Below, in pieces: positions 18,090 to 25,057 of a DNA stretch of 33,095 nucleotides. Both the position numbers and the translations under genes were made by a program. The DNA comes from Acidobacteriota bacterium (lineage in GTDB: Bacteria; Acidobacteriota; Terriglobia; Bryobacterales; Bryobacteraceae), in NCBI GenBank assembly GCA_005808865.1, contig SYKU01000399.1, forward strand, positions 1 through 33,095. Reading direction: 5' to 3'. Under the pieces are notes generated by a model. It was not told the origin of the DNA and ran no database searches. It worked only from the letters and a program-made list of their open reading frames with translations. Numbering within the stretch: position 1 is the stretch's first letter; every line of letters starts with the position of its first letter.

Positions 18090-18845
18090 TTATAGTTTGT
18101 CTTGCCGCGCGGGCGTTTCCCCGCGCTCTCGATCGCGAATTCTCGTGCCCGCGACGCGTACCTTGAACAAAATTCCTTCCGACTCCAGGCGCTTCCGCAA
18201 CCTTTCGAAATCCCCTCGGGTCAACGCCTCCGGGCTGTGCGCGATCTCGAGCAGCACCCGCTCCAGATCGTCGAGCAGCGACGTCACCGCGAAGTCCTCC
18301 GCCGACGCCGCTGTCTGCCGGTACAGGCGATTCGCGTCGAGCAGATCCTCCGCCGCCGCGCGTCCCGCCGACATGTCGACCGCGCGCCCGCCGCGTGCGT
18401 TCACGATCTCCATCAGCATCAGTTGCGACCGGTCCAGATGATCTCCCACCGCGAGGAGCAACACTCTTTCCCGAACCGCCGGCGCAGGTTGCGCGGCTGC
18501 CGAAGGCACGCGCCGCTCCATCGACATGCGTCCGGCAAAAAAAGCCACGGCCAGCATCGCGGTCATCGCCGCCAGCGCCGGCGCCCACTTCCACGCCCGT
18601 GGGAAGAACCATGTTCGGGCCCTGCGCTCCGGCAGGCGAGGCGCAAGACTTCGCCAAACTTCGCCGACGTAGTCGTCGCCGCGCTCGGGTACCGCCTCTT
18701 CTGTCACCGCGTTCAGTGCGGATTCGAAACGCTTGTACGCACGCCGGCAGTCTTCACACGTGGCCAGATGCGCACCGATTTCCCCCGGCGCGCCACTCTC
18801 TCCGTAGTAACGCAATACCAGTTGCTCTTCACTTGGGTGCTTCAT
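18090..18845 (-). CDS. Zinc-finger anti-sigma factor with one membrane helix
   Basis: A 251-residue protein. The N-terminal zinc-binding anti-sigma motif is His26-x3-Cys30-x2-Cys33 in IGAHLATCEDCRRAYK. A membrane helix follows at about 86-106 (PALAAMTAMLAVAFFAGRM), then an extracytoplasmic domain of ~140 residues with LDRSQLMLMEIVNARGG, LLDDLERVLLEIAHSPE and a basic end. The family holds its ECF sigma factor at the membrane until a signal releases it. Its ATG overlaps the sigma factor stop (18842-18845), so the two are translationally coupled. The outer domain is probably the sensing part, and the HEAT proteins downstream are possible partners. Confidence 0.9.
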   Translation of the reverse strand: MKHPSEEQLVLRYYGESGAPGEIGAHLATCEDCRRAYKRFESALNAVTEEAVPERGDDYVGEVWRSLAPRLPERRARTWFFPRAWKWAPALAAMTAMLAVAFFAGRMSMERRVPSAAAQPAPAVRERVLLLAVGDHLDRSQLMLMEIVNARGGRAVDMSAGRAAAEDLLDANRLYRQTAASAEDFAVTSLLDDLERVLLEIAHSPEALTRGDFERLRKRLESEGILFKVRVAGTRIRDRERGETPARQDKL

Positions 18846-19405
18846 CGTGTAACCCCGCTCAGAACCGGCTCAAGCGCCTGCCTCATCTTTGCCGCAGCCC
18901 GGAATATGGTGTTCTTGATCGCTCCGCGGCTTGGCCCGAGCGATTGGCTGATCTCCTCGATAGACAATCCGTCAAAGTGCCGGAGCGAAAACGCCGCCCG
19001 CTCCATCGGGCTCAACTCCCCGAGCGCCGCCGCGATCCGCTCGCGCAGTTCGCCGCTAAAGGCCAGCCGTTCCGGTTCGGGTTGGGGAGCGCGGAACACG
19101 TCGCTTTCCGGCATCGGAGTTGTCCGCCGCCGCTCCCTGGCCCTCACGAAATCGAGCGAACAGTTCGCCGCGATCCGGTAAAGCCATGTTCCGAAACTCG
19201 ATTCCACCCGGAACAAATCGATGTTCTTGTAAGCCCGCAAGAACGTCTCCTGGACTACATCTTCAGCGTCTTGTTCGTTTTGCGTCATGCGAAAGGCAAG
19301 TCGGAAGACGTTTCGGCTGTGGCGTTCCATCAGCGCGCGATAGGCACTCAGACCGCCCGCCTTTACGACAGCGACAAGCGCCGCGTCGTCCTCCATCGCT
19401 TCCAT
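18842..19405 (-). CDS. ECF-type RNA polymerase sigma factor
   Basis: A 187-residue group 4 sigma-70 factor. Region 2 is ALMERHSRNVFRLAFRMTQ with the core-binding/-10 element DAEDVVQETFLRAYK and FGTWLYRIAANCSLDFVRAR. Region 4 runs from about 110 to 178 with ALGELSPMERAAFSLRHFDG, LSIEEISQSLGPSRGAIKN and IFRAAAKMRQAL, the helix-turn-helix for the -35 element. The start at 19405 has AAGG 5 bases upstream; an in-frame ATG at 19396 is the alternative. It overlaps the anti-sigma gene by 4 bases. A promoter-like AACC-N16-GTCTAA lies just upstream, compatible with self-activation. Confidence 0.95.
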   Translation of the reverse strand: MEAMEDDAALVAVVKAGGLSAYRALMERHSRNVFRLAFRMTQNEQDAEDVVQETFLRAYKNIDLFRVESSFGTWLYRIAANCSLDFVRARERRRTTPMPESDVFRAPQPEPERLAFSGELRERIAAALGELSPMERAAFSLRHFDGLSIEEISQSLGPSRGAIKNTIFRAAAKMRQALEPVLSGVTR

Positions 19406-19412
19406 CCGACCT

Positions 19413-19439
19413 TTAGACTACACAGTTCGCCAACGGTTA
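19413..19439 (-). promoter_or_regulatory. Candidate ECF-type promoter of the sigma operon
   Basis: Reading the minus strand, TAACC (19439-19435) and GTCTAA (19418-19413) are 16 bases apart, similar in style to ECF promoters with an AAC-containing -35 and GTC-containing -10. The element is very close to the ATG at 19405, which would leave little or no leader. Confidence 0.28.
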
Positions 19440-19547
19440 GGTTCCGTCAGGAAGTGCCTCTTCGGAGTCCGCACTGGGAAGTGTGGTGGCGGTAAGGCAG
19501 GCCATTGTTGTTTGTGGCTCGCCACTTCCAAGGAAAACGGCATGCCA

Positions 19548-19628
19548 ATAGAAAACGATCGGGCCACGGAGCGTCGGGGTTATTCAGAAGCGGGCAAGCA
19601 TCCGGCCGTCGAGTTGAATTCGGGCTGA
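19548..19628 (-). pseudogene. Fragment of a sulfatase gene
   Basis: This stretch matches the intact sulfatase gene at about 20380-20460. Identical runs include a 17-base block starting AAACGATCGGG and a 19-base block CGGGGTTATTCAGAAGCGG. In translation it carries PLLNNPDAPWPDRFLL, against PLLNNPGAPWPDRFLF in the intact enzyme. The upstream part (LDGRML against PDGRSL) is in another frame, so the fragment is frameshifted and cannot be functional. Confidence 0.82.
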
Positions 19629-20069
19629 GAGTCCGGCCAGGCGGCGACATCGTCCCGAAGGCGGGCAGGGCGCCGCGACGGCGTCAACTTGCGCCGCTCC
19701 GCGATCCCCGCCAGTTATAGAAGCCCGGTCTCCCGCGCAACTGAAGTACGAGATGCGCCACTCGTTCGATGCCGATGAAGGCGTCTCCTCCAAGTCATGC
19801 CGAATCCATTGCCACTGCCGCCAACGAACCACACCCCCCACACGGGCGGCGCAGCCAGTTTTAGAAACCACACTTCAAGCCGGTGCCCCCGAACAAAGGC
19901 CGGAGCACCAATCAGGTCGCGAGCGGCCAGCGGGCGAGGCCACCCCTCCATCGCGCAGGCACCGCGCCAACGGCGAACTCAATCACGCCCGTGCGCAACA
20001 TCGTCATGCGACGAGGCTCCGGGAAAGGATGCCATTCGGATGTCATCGTTCCCTCCCGGCCTCCGCCCG
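19629..20069. other. Gene-free stretch downstream of the sulfatase
   Basis: No gene, tRNA or clear repeat is seen here. Reading frames in this stretch lack ribosome sites and protein-like composition. With the sulfatase fragment next to it, it looks like decayed accessory DNA. Confidence 0.4.
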
Positions 20070-21479
20070 TCAGCGGTGTCCGAACTGCCTTTCGTAGAGT
20101 TCCACGAACGGATTCACTTTCGGTGGGACGGCATTTTCGTTTTCGAGCAGCGGCAGAATCTCCGCCCACCATTTCTCGTACGCCGCGTCCATCCGCCTGA
20201 CCACCTCCGGAAACTCCCCGGCGACGTCCTTCGATTCGCCCGGGTCGGCCGTGAGATCGAATAGCATCCAGGTGGCCTCGCCCTTTCCGGGGTGCACGAG
20301 AGTGTAACGGGCGTCACGCACGCGGCAGGTCAGGTGTTTCGATTCGGCCGCCTTTCCGCGCTCCCATCGCCCTAAATGCGTAAACAGGAAACGATCGGGC
20401 CACGGCGCGCCGGGGTTATTCAGAAGCGGCACAAGACTCCGGCCGTCGGGCTGAACTCCGGCTGGAACCTTCGCTCCGGCGAGCTCGGCGAGCGTCGGGA
20501 ACAGATCAATGTGCGCCGCAAGCCTGTTCACGTTTCCCGGTTTCAGCCTCCCGGGCCAACGGAAGAACGCCGACGCCCTCGTTCCGCCCTGCCAGGCCGA
20601 ACCCTTCGCCCCACGCATCCCCGCATTGAAGATGCGGACTCCGTTCGTGCCGCCGTTGTCGTTCGTGAAAATCACCAGCGTGTCGCGATCAAGGCCCCAC
20701 GTCTTCAGGCCGCCGAGCAACCGGCCCACGGCGTCGTCGATATTCGTGATCATGCCGTAATACTTCGCGGCGTTCGCATCCACGTTGGGCAGGCCTTTGT
20801 ACATCGCTTCGTATTTCTCGGGACAATCGAGCGGCGCGTGCGGCGCATTGGGTGTAATGTAGGCGAAGAACGGAGTGGCCGCCTTGGCCCGGGCTTCGAT
20901 CCACTTCATCGCCTGACCAAAGAACACGTCCGTGCAGTAGCCCTCCGTTTTTTCAAAGATGCCGTTATGCAGGATCGTGGGGTTGAAATATTTGTTGCCT
21001 GGTGCGTCTCCGCAAGTGCCCGGATAAACCTGTCCAATCCCGCCGCAGCCGTGGATGAACACTTCGTCGAAACCACGCCGGTTCGGCTGGTACGGCGCAG
21101 CGTCGCCAAGATGCCACTTGCCGAAAACTCCCGTCGAATACCCGGCAGTCTTCAGCACCTGAGCAATCGTCGTGGCCTTCGGACTCATCCGCTCGCGTTC
21201 GAGAATCGTGTGGGTCACGCCGGACTTGAATTCGTGACGGCCGGTCATCAAAGCCGTCCGCGTGGGAGAGCAGGTCGGGCTGTTATGGAAATCCGTAAAC
21301 CGCACAGCCTCCGCATGGACTCGGTCGAGATTCGGTGTCTTGATAACGGGGTTCCCATGGCACGCCAGATCGCCGTAGCCCTGATCATCCGTAAGGATCA
21401 GAATCACGTTCGGCGGACGCGAAGCCTGGGCAACAGCAGCGCCCGCCGATGCCCCGATGAATTCCCGGCGATTGAGCAT
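20070..21479 (-). CDS. Exported Cys-type sulfatase (arylsulfatase A family)
   Basis: A 469-residue enzyme from the ATG at 21479, with AAGGAG 8 bases upstream. The N-terminus MLNRREFIGASAGAAVAQAS is a twin-arginine signal. The metal-binding Asp pair is in ILILTDDQGYGDLACHG (Asp31, Asp32). The signature Cys70-Ser-Pro-Thr-Arg in NSPTCSPTRTALMTGR is the formylglycine precursor. Further family segments are GYSTGVFGKWHLGD, AHIDLFPTLAELAGA and LVIFTNDNGG. The enzyme hydrolyses sulfate esters in the cell envelope, perhaps of sulfated polysaccharide; the substrate is unknown. No formylglycine-generating enzyme is encoded in the window, so it must lie elsewhere. A degraded relative sits downstream. Confidence 0.93.
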   Translation of the reverse strand: MLNRREFIGASAGAAVAQASRPPNVILILTDDQGYGDLACHGNPVIKTPNLDRVHAEAVRFTDFHNSPTCSPTRTALMTGRHEFKSGVTHTILERERMSPKATTIAQVLKTAGYSTGVFGKWHLGDAAPYQPNRRGFDEVFIHGCGGIGQVYPGTCGDAPGNKYFNPTILHNGIFEKTEGYCTDVFFGQAMKWIEARAKAATPFFAYITPNAPHAPLDCPEKYEAMYKGLPNVDANAAKYYGMITNIDDAVGRLLGGLKTWGLDRDTLVIFTNDNGGTNGVRIFNAGMRGAKGSAWQGGTRASAFFRWPGRLKPGNVNRLAAHIDLFPTLAELAGAKVPAGVQPDGRSLVPLLNNPGAPWPDRFLFTHLGRWERGKAAESKHLTCRVRDARYTLVHPGKGEATWMLFDLTADPGESKDVAGEFPEVVRRMDAAYEKWWAEILPLLENENAVPPKVNPFVELYERQFGHR

Positions 21480-21584
21480 TTTACTTCTCCTTTTTGTCTG
21501 ACACTCAGCAGGTGAAACCCGCGAGCCCTTATGAGGGATGACCTCTATTATGAGCACAACGGCCGCCCGGCAAAACTCTCCGCC

Positions 21585-21591
21585 AAAGAGA
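21585..21591. repeat. Target site duplication, left copy
   Basis: AAAGAGA at 21585-21591 is repeated exactly at 22550-22556, on either side of the inverted repeats. In-frame restoration of the recombinase text after deletion supports it as a real duplication. Confidence 0.85.
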
Positions 21592-21616
21592 GGGGTGTGC
21601 GTCTCAGAAGTGACGA
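21592..21616 (+). repeat. Left terminal inverted repeat of the insertion sequence
   Basis: Twenty-five bases, GGGGTGTGCGTCT at the outer end and AGTGACGA at the inner end, separated by CAGA-type variable bases. It pairs with 22525-22549. Confidence 0.88.
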
Positions 21617-21647
21617 TCAACGGGGTTTCTTTTTTTGTCCCACGGAT

Positions 21648-22524
21648 CACGCCGAGCAAATCGGAGCCGCGATCAGACGCATCGAACAGGCCGAAATCAA
21701 TCGTAGCGTCCAACTGCAGTTGCCGATTCCCGTGGGCGCCCCGATTCCGGTCCTCTATGTCGAGATCGACGGTACCGGCATCCGTGTCGTCAAGAAAGAA
21801 CTACAAGGCCCCTCCGGCATTAAATAGAGGGCCAACCGGCACGCACGCGCGAAGTAAAACTGAGCTGTGTCTTCACTTCCTCCAGCGTCGATGAGGAAGG
21901 CAATCCGATTCGAGATCCCCATTCCACCACCTACACCGGCGCCATCGACACCGCCGAGGAATTTGCCTGCCGCATCTACCGGGAGGCTTTTCAACGAGGC
22001 TGGAGCCGCGCCAAGATCAAAGTGATCCTTGGCTTGGCGATGGCGCTATCTGGATCTGGAATCTTGCCGCCGATCAATTCCCTGGTGCAATTCTTATCGT
22101 GGACTTCTACCACGCCGAACACCTTCACAAGATTTCCAGACTGCTGTCTCCTGGTGACGAAGCCGCACGCCTGCGTTGGGTGTCTTTCATCGTCGATCGA
22201 CTCAAAGCCGGCGACATCGAATCCATTGTGGCGACCCTTCGCTCTTTGGCCGGGGAGCGACCTGATCTTGCCGACAAGCTCAATACCGAAGCCGATTACT
22301 TCGAGCGAAATACCGAAAAGATGCGCTATCCCAAGTTTCGCGAGCAGGACCTTTTCATCGGCTCTGGCGTCATCGAAGCTGGCTGCAGGTCACTCATCGG
22401 CTCCCGGCTCAAGCAATCTGGCTTGTTCTGGACCGTCGAAGGCGCCAACCGAATCATCGCCCTTCGCTGCTGCCGCCTCAGCGGCAGGTTCGAGGATTTC
22501 TGGGAAGGGCAAGCGGCTGCCTAG
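21648..22524 (+). pseudogene. ISKra4-type transposase remnant, frameshifted
   Basis: Three segments lie in three frames. The first (to ~21823) reads HAEQIGAAIRRIEQAEINRS and PIPVLYVEIDGTGIRVVKKE and carries the first catalytic Asp. The second (from ~21830 to 22033) reads GQPARTREVKLSCVFTSSS and TYTGAIDTAEEFACRIYREA. The third (to the TAG at 22522-22524) reads GDGAIWIWNLAADQFPGAIL, VDFYHAEHLHK and FIGSGVIEAGCRSLIGSRLK, then QSGLFWTVEGANRIIALRCC. The second shift is caused by a tandem TTGGC duplication (22029-22033, 22034-22038). The first junction has an in-frame TAG at 21825. The N-terminal half is deleted. Not functional. Confidence 0.88.
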
Positions 22525-22549
22525 TCGTCACTCTTAAGACGCACACCCC
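22525..22549 (-). repeat. Right terminal inverted repeat of the insertion sequence
   Basis: Reverse complement of the left repeat at 22 of 25 positions. It starts directly after the transposase TAG stop and is followed by the right copy of AAAGAGA. Confidence 0.88.
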
Positions 22550-22556
22550 AAAGAGA
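22550..22556. repeat. Target site duplication, right copy
   Basis: AAAGAGA, identical to 21585-21591 at the other end of the insertion sequence. Confidence 0.85.
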
Positions 22557-22845
22557 TCCAGACCATCCGGGCACTGCTCAAAACCGCCGACATCCCGGTT
22601 GCGGAAATAGCCGCCCGCTTTGGTTTGGAGTCGCCCGGTCTACTCTGTACCGCGCCGTCGTCATCCCTGCCGCCTGACCCTCCAACCGGTAACCGAAGTG
22701 CCAGGGCAAAGAGCCTTTTGAGCGGAAAACACAGGAAAACTTCTACACTCCGCGTTCTCGGGTTCTATCTATCGGAACCATGCCAACTTCCGGATGCGTA
22801 AGCCAGGATCTGTCCGCGTTCAATCGAGGAAAACGGGTTCGCCGG

Positions 22846-23523
22846 TTACCGGGCCAATTCGATTTGCCGTCCGGCCAACCGCCACGCGAGCCCGCGCAAC
22901 TGATTCGGCCAGGCCCTTTCCATCCAGATGACGGCGGTGGCGGGAATCATCGCCCAGAGGGAGTGGCCGGCGGCCGCGCACACGAGCATCAGTGCCCAGC
23001 AACTGAGCCAGCAGTTGCCGCCGATCGTCAAACCGTAACGAAGGCAATCGAGGCTGGCGCGGATGCCCGCCGGCGCGAGCGGCGCGGTCCGATGGCAGCG
23101 GCGGAGGCCCGATTTCTTAAGGGGCGTCCACTGCCATGCCGCCGCCACCAGGAAGGTTAGGGCAAGGAATAACCGGGATTCTCCGCGCTGAGGGGTGACC
23201 AGCGTTTCCACGGCCACGCCGTACCCTAGCCACACCGCGCAGTAACCCGCGAGAAACAGGACAATGGCGCGGTTTCGCATCCGCCAGAGGCTGCGCGCGG
23301 CGACGAAGCGGACTGGTGCGATCAGCATCGGGAACATCATCGCGGACGTCATGTTCAGCCAATTCAGCGCCACCAGCGAGGGCGCGGCCTCGTGCCCCCC
23401 GTGGGCGTGATCCGCATGGCCGCCGGGGGTGAGGGCCGCGGCGGCAATCGCAAGCCATGCAGCGGCGCTCAGCACAAGGCTCCACCATTCCGGGTGGCGC
23501 CAGAACGCGAGCTGCCATCTCAT
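22846..23523 (-). CDS. DUF2182 predicted metal-binding membrane protein
   Basis: A 225-residue integral membrane protein with about six hydrophobic segments. A His-rich loop at residues 35-44 (GHADHAHGGHE) follows the first helix. The DUF2182 core follows: LNWLNMTSAMMFPMLIAPVR, GYCAVWLGYGVAVE, WQWTPLKKSGLRRCHRTAP, the GNCWLSCWALMLV segment and VIWMERAWP. The family is described as predicted metal-binding, function unknown. Its ATG overlaps the tyrosinase stop (ATGA, 23520-23523), so the two proteins are made together. I infer a copper-related role such as supply to the tyrosinase or sensing, but this is not shown by sequence. Confidence 0.85.
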   Translation of the reverse strand: MRWQLAFWRHPEWWSLVLSAAAWLAIAAAALTPGGHADHAHGGHEAAPSLVALNWLNMTSAMMFPMLIAPVRFVAARSLWRMRNRAIVLFLAGYCAVWLGYGVAVETLVTPQRGESRLFLALTFLVAAAWQWTPLKKSGLRRCHRTAPLAPAGIRASLDCLRYGLTIGGNCWLSCWALMLVCAAAGHSLWAMIPATAVIWMERAWPNQLRGLAWRLAGRQIELAR

Positions 23524-24992
23524 GAGTAGTAGAGGCTCACCCGCCCGACGGTGACCGTCTTTACGCCAACGCCCGCCCGGTCGACGCCCGGGCGTTCATG
23601 CGGCACGAAGGTGACTTGGAGCGAGTTCGGATTCCATTCTGCGGTCCGTAAGAGGCTGGTGACGTCGATTGAATAGTGCAAACCGTCACCGCGATGCCCG
23701 CGATCCTCCCGCGAAGCTTCCACCACGCCAAACAGCGGAATGATCCCCGCTTCGAGATCGGGACGGTCCTCGGGCCCGATGCCGGCGGGAAGATTGACAT
23801 ACACCAGATAGCTCTCCGTCGGGCCTTCCGCTGCGGTGATGTTCTCGAGGTTTAAATGAACGCTGGGAGATGGCGATTTGGCCGCCGGCCCGAGGGGCGC
23901 GGTTGTAGCGAACTGGACCGTGACCCGGCTCGCACCGAGGACAATCGGCGCGCTGGTCGCTCCAACCATTTCTGGGACGGCGCCCGGGTCCGGGGCCGCC
24001 GGCGTCACGACACCCGGAAATGGGTCGGACACGTCTTCATACTCATAGCCGAGTAAAGGCGCCGTGGTGTCCGCCAGTTGTTCGGACTTCACCCCCACGG
24101 CCTTGCCGTCCGCGTCGTGGAAGTACATGGTGAGAATCGAGCGCCACCCGGGTTCACCCGGATTCGCATTCGCCGAGCGGCGGAGCCACACTTCCCACAG
24201 GCGGTCAATGTTGCAGTGATGCACCCAAAATAGCGGATCAAGCCCAGCGGTTGTGAACGAGGAACTCATCCAGCCCTTGGGACCACCGACGGCAACGTGC
24301 ATGGTCCCATGCGGGCGGCTCTCGCAGGCCCCTGCGTGTCCATTGTTGTGGTTGAACCAGGTTCTGGGTCCACCAAATCCAACCTGGCCGCCGATGCTCG
24401 AGCTGGCGAACTGAGGCTTCAGAAGGCAGGACAAATCGACGTCGCTGGCGGTGGCGATGTCCAGGCCCTTGTTGGCGTTCGGGGATCGCGGGATGTCCGT
24501 TTCCGTGCCCAACGTTTGTTTATAGATACGCAGAGGGTTGGTGGTTCCATCCGGCAGAGTGCTTGCGTAGAATGCCGGTGGCAGGCGGCGCGCGTCCTTA
24601 TTGGTGGCGTCGCTGTAATTCCAGTAAGGCAGGGCCCAATCGGCAGGCCCCCCGAGTTGCCGCACCGCTTCGGCGACAATGCGCTCGAAGTACAGGAGAT
24701 AGGCCCGGTGGAAGGGAAAGAAAAACCACGAATCGTGCTGGCACTGCGTCCAGAACGTGGCCTGCTCCGATAGCGAGGGAAGCGTTTCGCCGGAGACGGC
24801 TAGCGGATCATTCGCAGGAAAATGTTCGTGAATTGCCGCCTGGTAGCGCCAACTGGTCGGATCCGTGATGGCCCGCCCCTGCATGGCGGCCACAGCTCGC
24901 GCGTACCAGAGCAGCACAGGGTGCCACGGGTCCTCATTGCTCAGCTTCCAGACATCCTGCCGGATTCGAATTCCTTTCTTCCCATTCTGCAT
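23520..24992 (-). CDS. Type 3 copper tyrosinase/catechol oxidase-like protein
   Basis: A 490-residue protein from the ATG at 24992, with GGAG 6 bases upstream; a GTG at 25004 is an in-frame alternative. The CuA site has His86 and His95 (CQHDSWFFFPFHRAYLLYFE), spaced nine apart as in tyrosinases, with the first CuA His at 55 or 57 (AIHEHF). Cys84, two residues before His86, may form the Cys-His thioether known in some type 3 copper enzymes. The CuB site has His228 and His232 (RPHGTMHVAVGG) and His258 in DPLFWVHHCNIDRLWEVW. The C-terminal ~160 residues form a beta-rich domain (SYLVYVNLPAG, NPNSLQVTFVPHERPG) resembling the lid domains of polyphenol oxidases. No signal peptide. It probably oxidises phenols to quinones. 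It starts 48-60 bases after mqnE. Confidence 0.92.
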   Translation of the reverse strand: MQNGKKGIRIRQDVWKLSNEDPWHPVLLWYARAVAAMQGRAITDPTSWRYQAAIHEHFPANDPLAVSGETLPSLSEQATFWTQCQHDSWFFFPFHRAYLLYFERIVAEAVRQLGGPADWALPYWNYSDATNKDARRLPPAFYASTLPDGTTNPLRIYKQTLGTETDIPRSPNANKGLDIATASDVDLSCLLKPQFASSSIGGQVGFGGPRTWFNHNNGHAGACESRPHGTMHVAVGGPKGWMSSSFTTAGLDPLFWVHHCNIDRLWEVWLRRSANANPGEPGWRSILTMYFHDADGKAVGVKSEQLADTTAPLLGYEYEDVSDPFPGVVTPAAPDPGAVPEMVGATSAPIVLGASRVTVQFATTAPLGPAAKSPSPSVHLNLENITAAEGPTESYLVYVNLPAGIGPEDRPDLEAGIIPLFGVVEASREDRGHRGDGLHYSIDVTSLLRTAEWNPNSLQVTFVPHERPGVDRAGVGVKTVTVGRVSLYYS

Positions 24993-25036
24993 GTTACGCT
25001 CCACGCTCCCGCTAAGTACCTTTCGGAAAAATGGGG

Positions 25037-25057
25037 TTACTAACTTAATAACTTATA
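25037..25057 (-). promoter_or_regulatory. AT-rich direct-repeat site ahead of the tyrosinase gene
   Basis: Reading the minus strand, AAGTTA occurs twice, two bases apart, within TATAAGTTATTAAGTTAGTA. This is the only AT-rich spot in the ~50 bases between mqnE and the tyrosinase. It overlaps the mqnE stop codon (25055-25053). It could be a promoter element or regulator site for the tyrosinase-DUF2182 pair. Confidence 0.28.

Larger units (their letters stand above)
21592..22549 (+). mobile_element. Degenerate ISKra4-family insertion sequence (958 bp)
   Basis: The ends are 25 bp inverted repeats, 21592-21616 and 22525-22549, matching at 22 of 25 positions and beginning GGGGTGTGCGTCT. A 7 bp AAAGAGA duplication flanks them. 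Inside is a frameshifted, N-terminally deleted transposase whose TAG stop is immediately before the right inverted repeat. The element is shorter than usual for this family because the transposase N-terminal half is missing, so it is non-autonomous. Confidence 0.9.
21531..22677 (+). pseudogene. Fragment of a serine recombinase (resolvase/invertase) split by an insertion sequence
   Basis: Left part 21531-21591 reads YYEHNGRPAKLSAKE; right part from 22557 reads IQTIRALLKTADIPVAEIAA, then RFG. Removing the insertion sequence and one copy of the 7 bp duplication joins them in frame as LSAKEIQTIRALLKTADIP, which is the C-terminal helix-turn-helix linker of Hin/Pin-type recombinases. Near 22622 another frameshift occurs, after which the second frame reads GVARSTLYRAVV and stops at 22675-22677. 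The catalytic N-terminal domain is absent because the sulfatase gene begins at 21479. The gene was therefore already truncated or was cut by rearrangement. Confidence 0.8.

Noticed and set aside
18073-18657. N-terminal extension of the long HEAT protein
   Set aside because: It lies entirely within the anti-sigma gene in another frame and is Gly/Arg-rich; a signal peptide and ribosome site mark 18072 as the start.
20376-21515. 379-codon open frame on the plus strand opposite the sulfatase
   Set aside because: Shadow of a well-supported sulfatase; no motifs or start signal.
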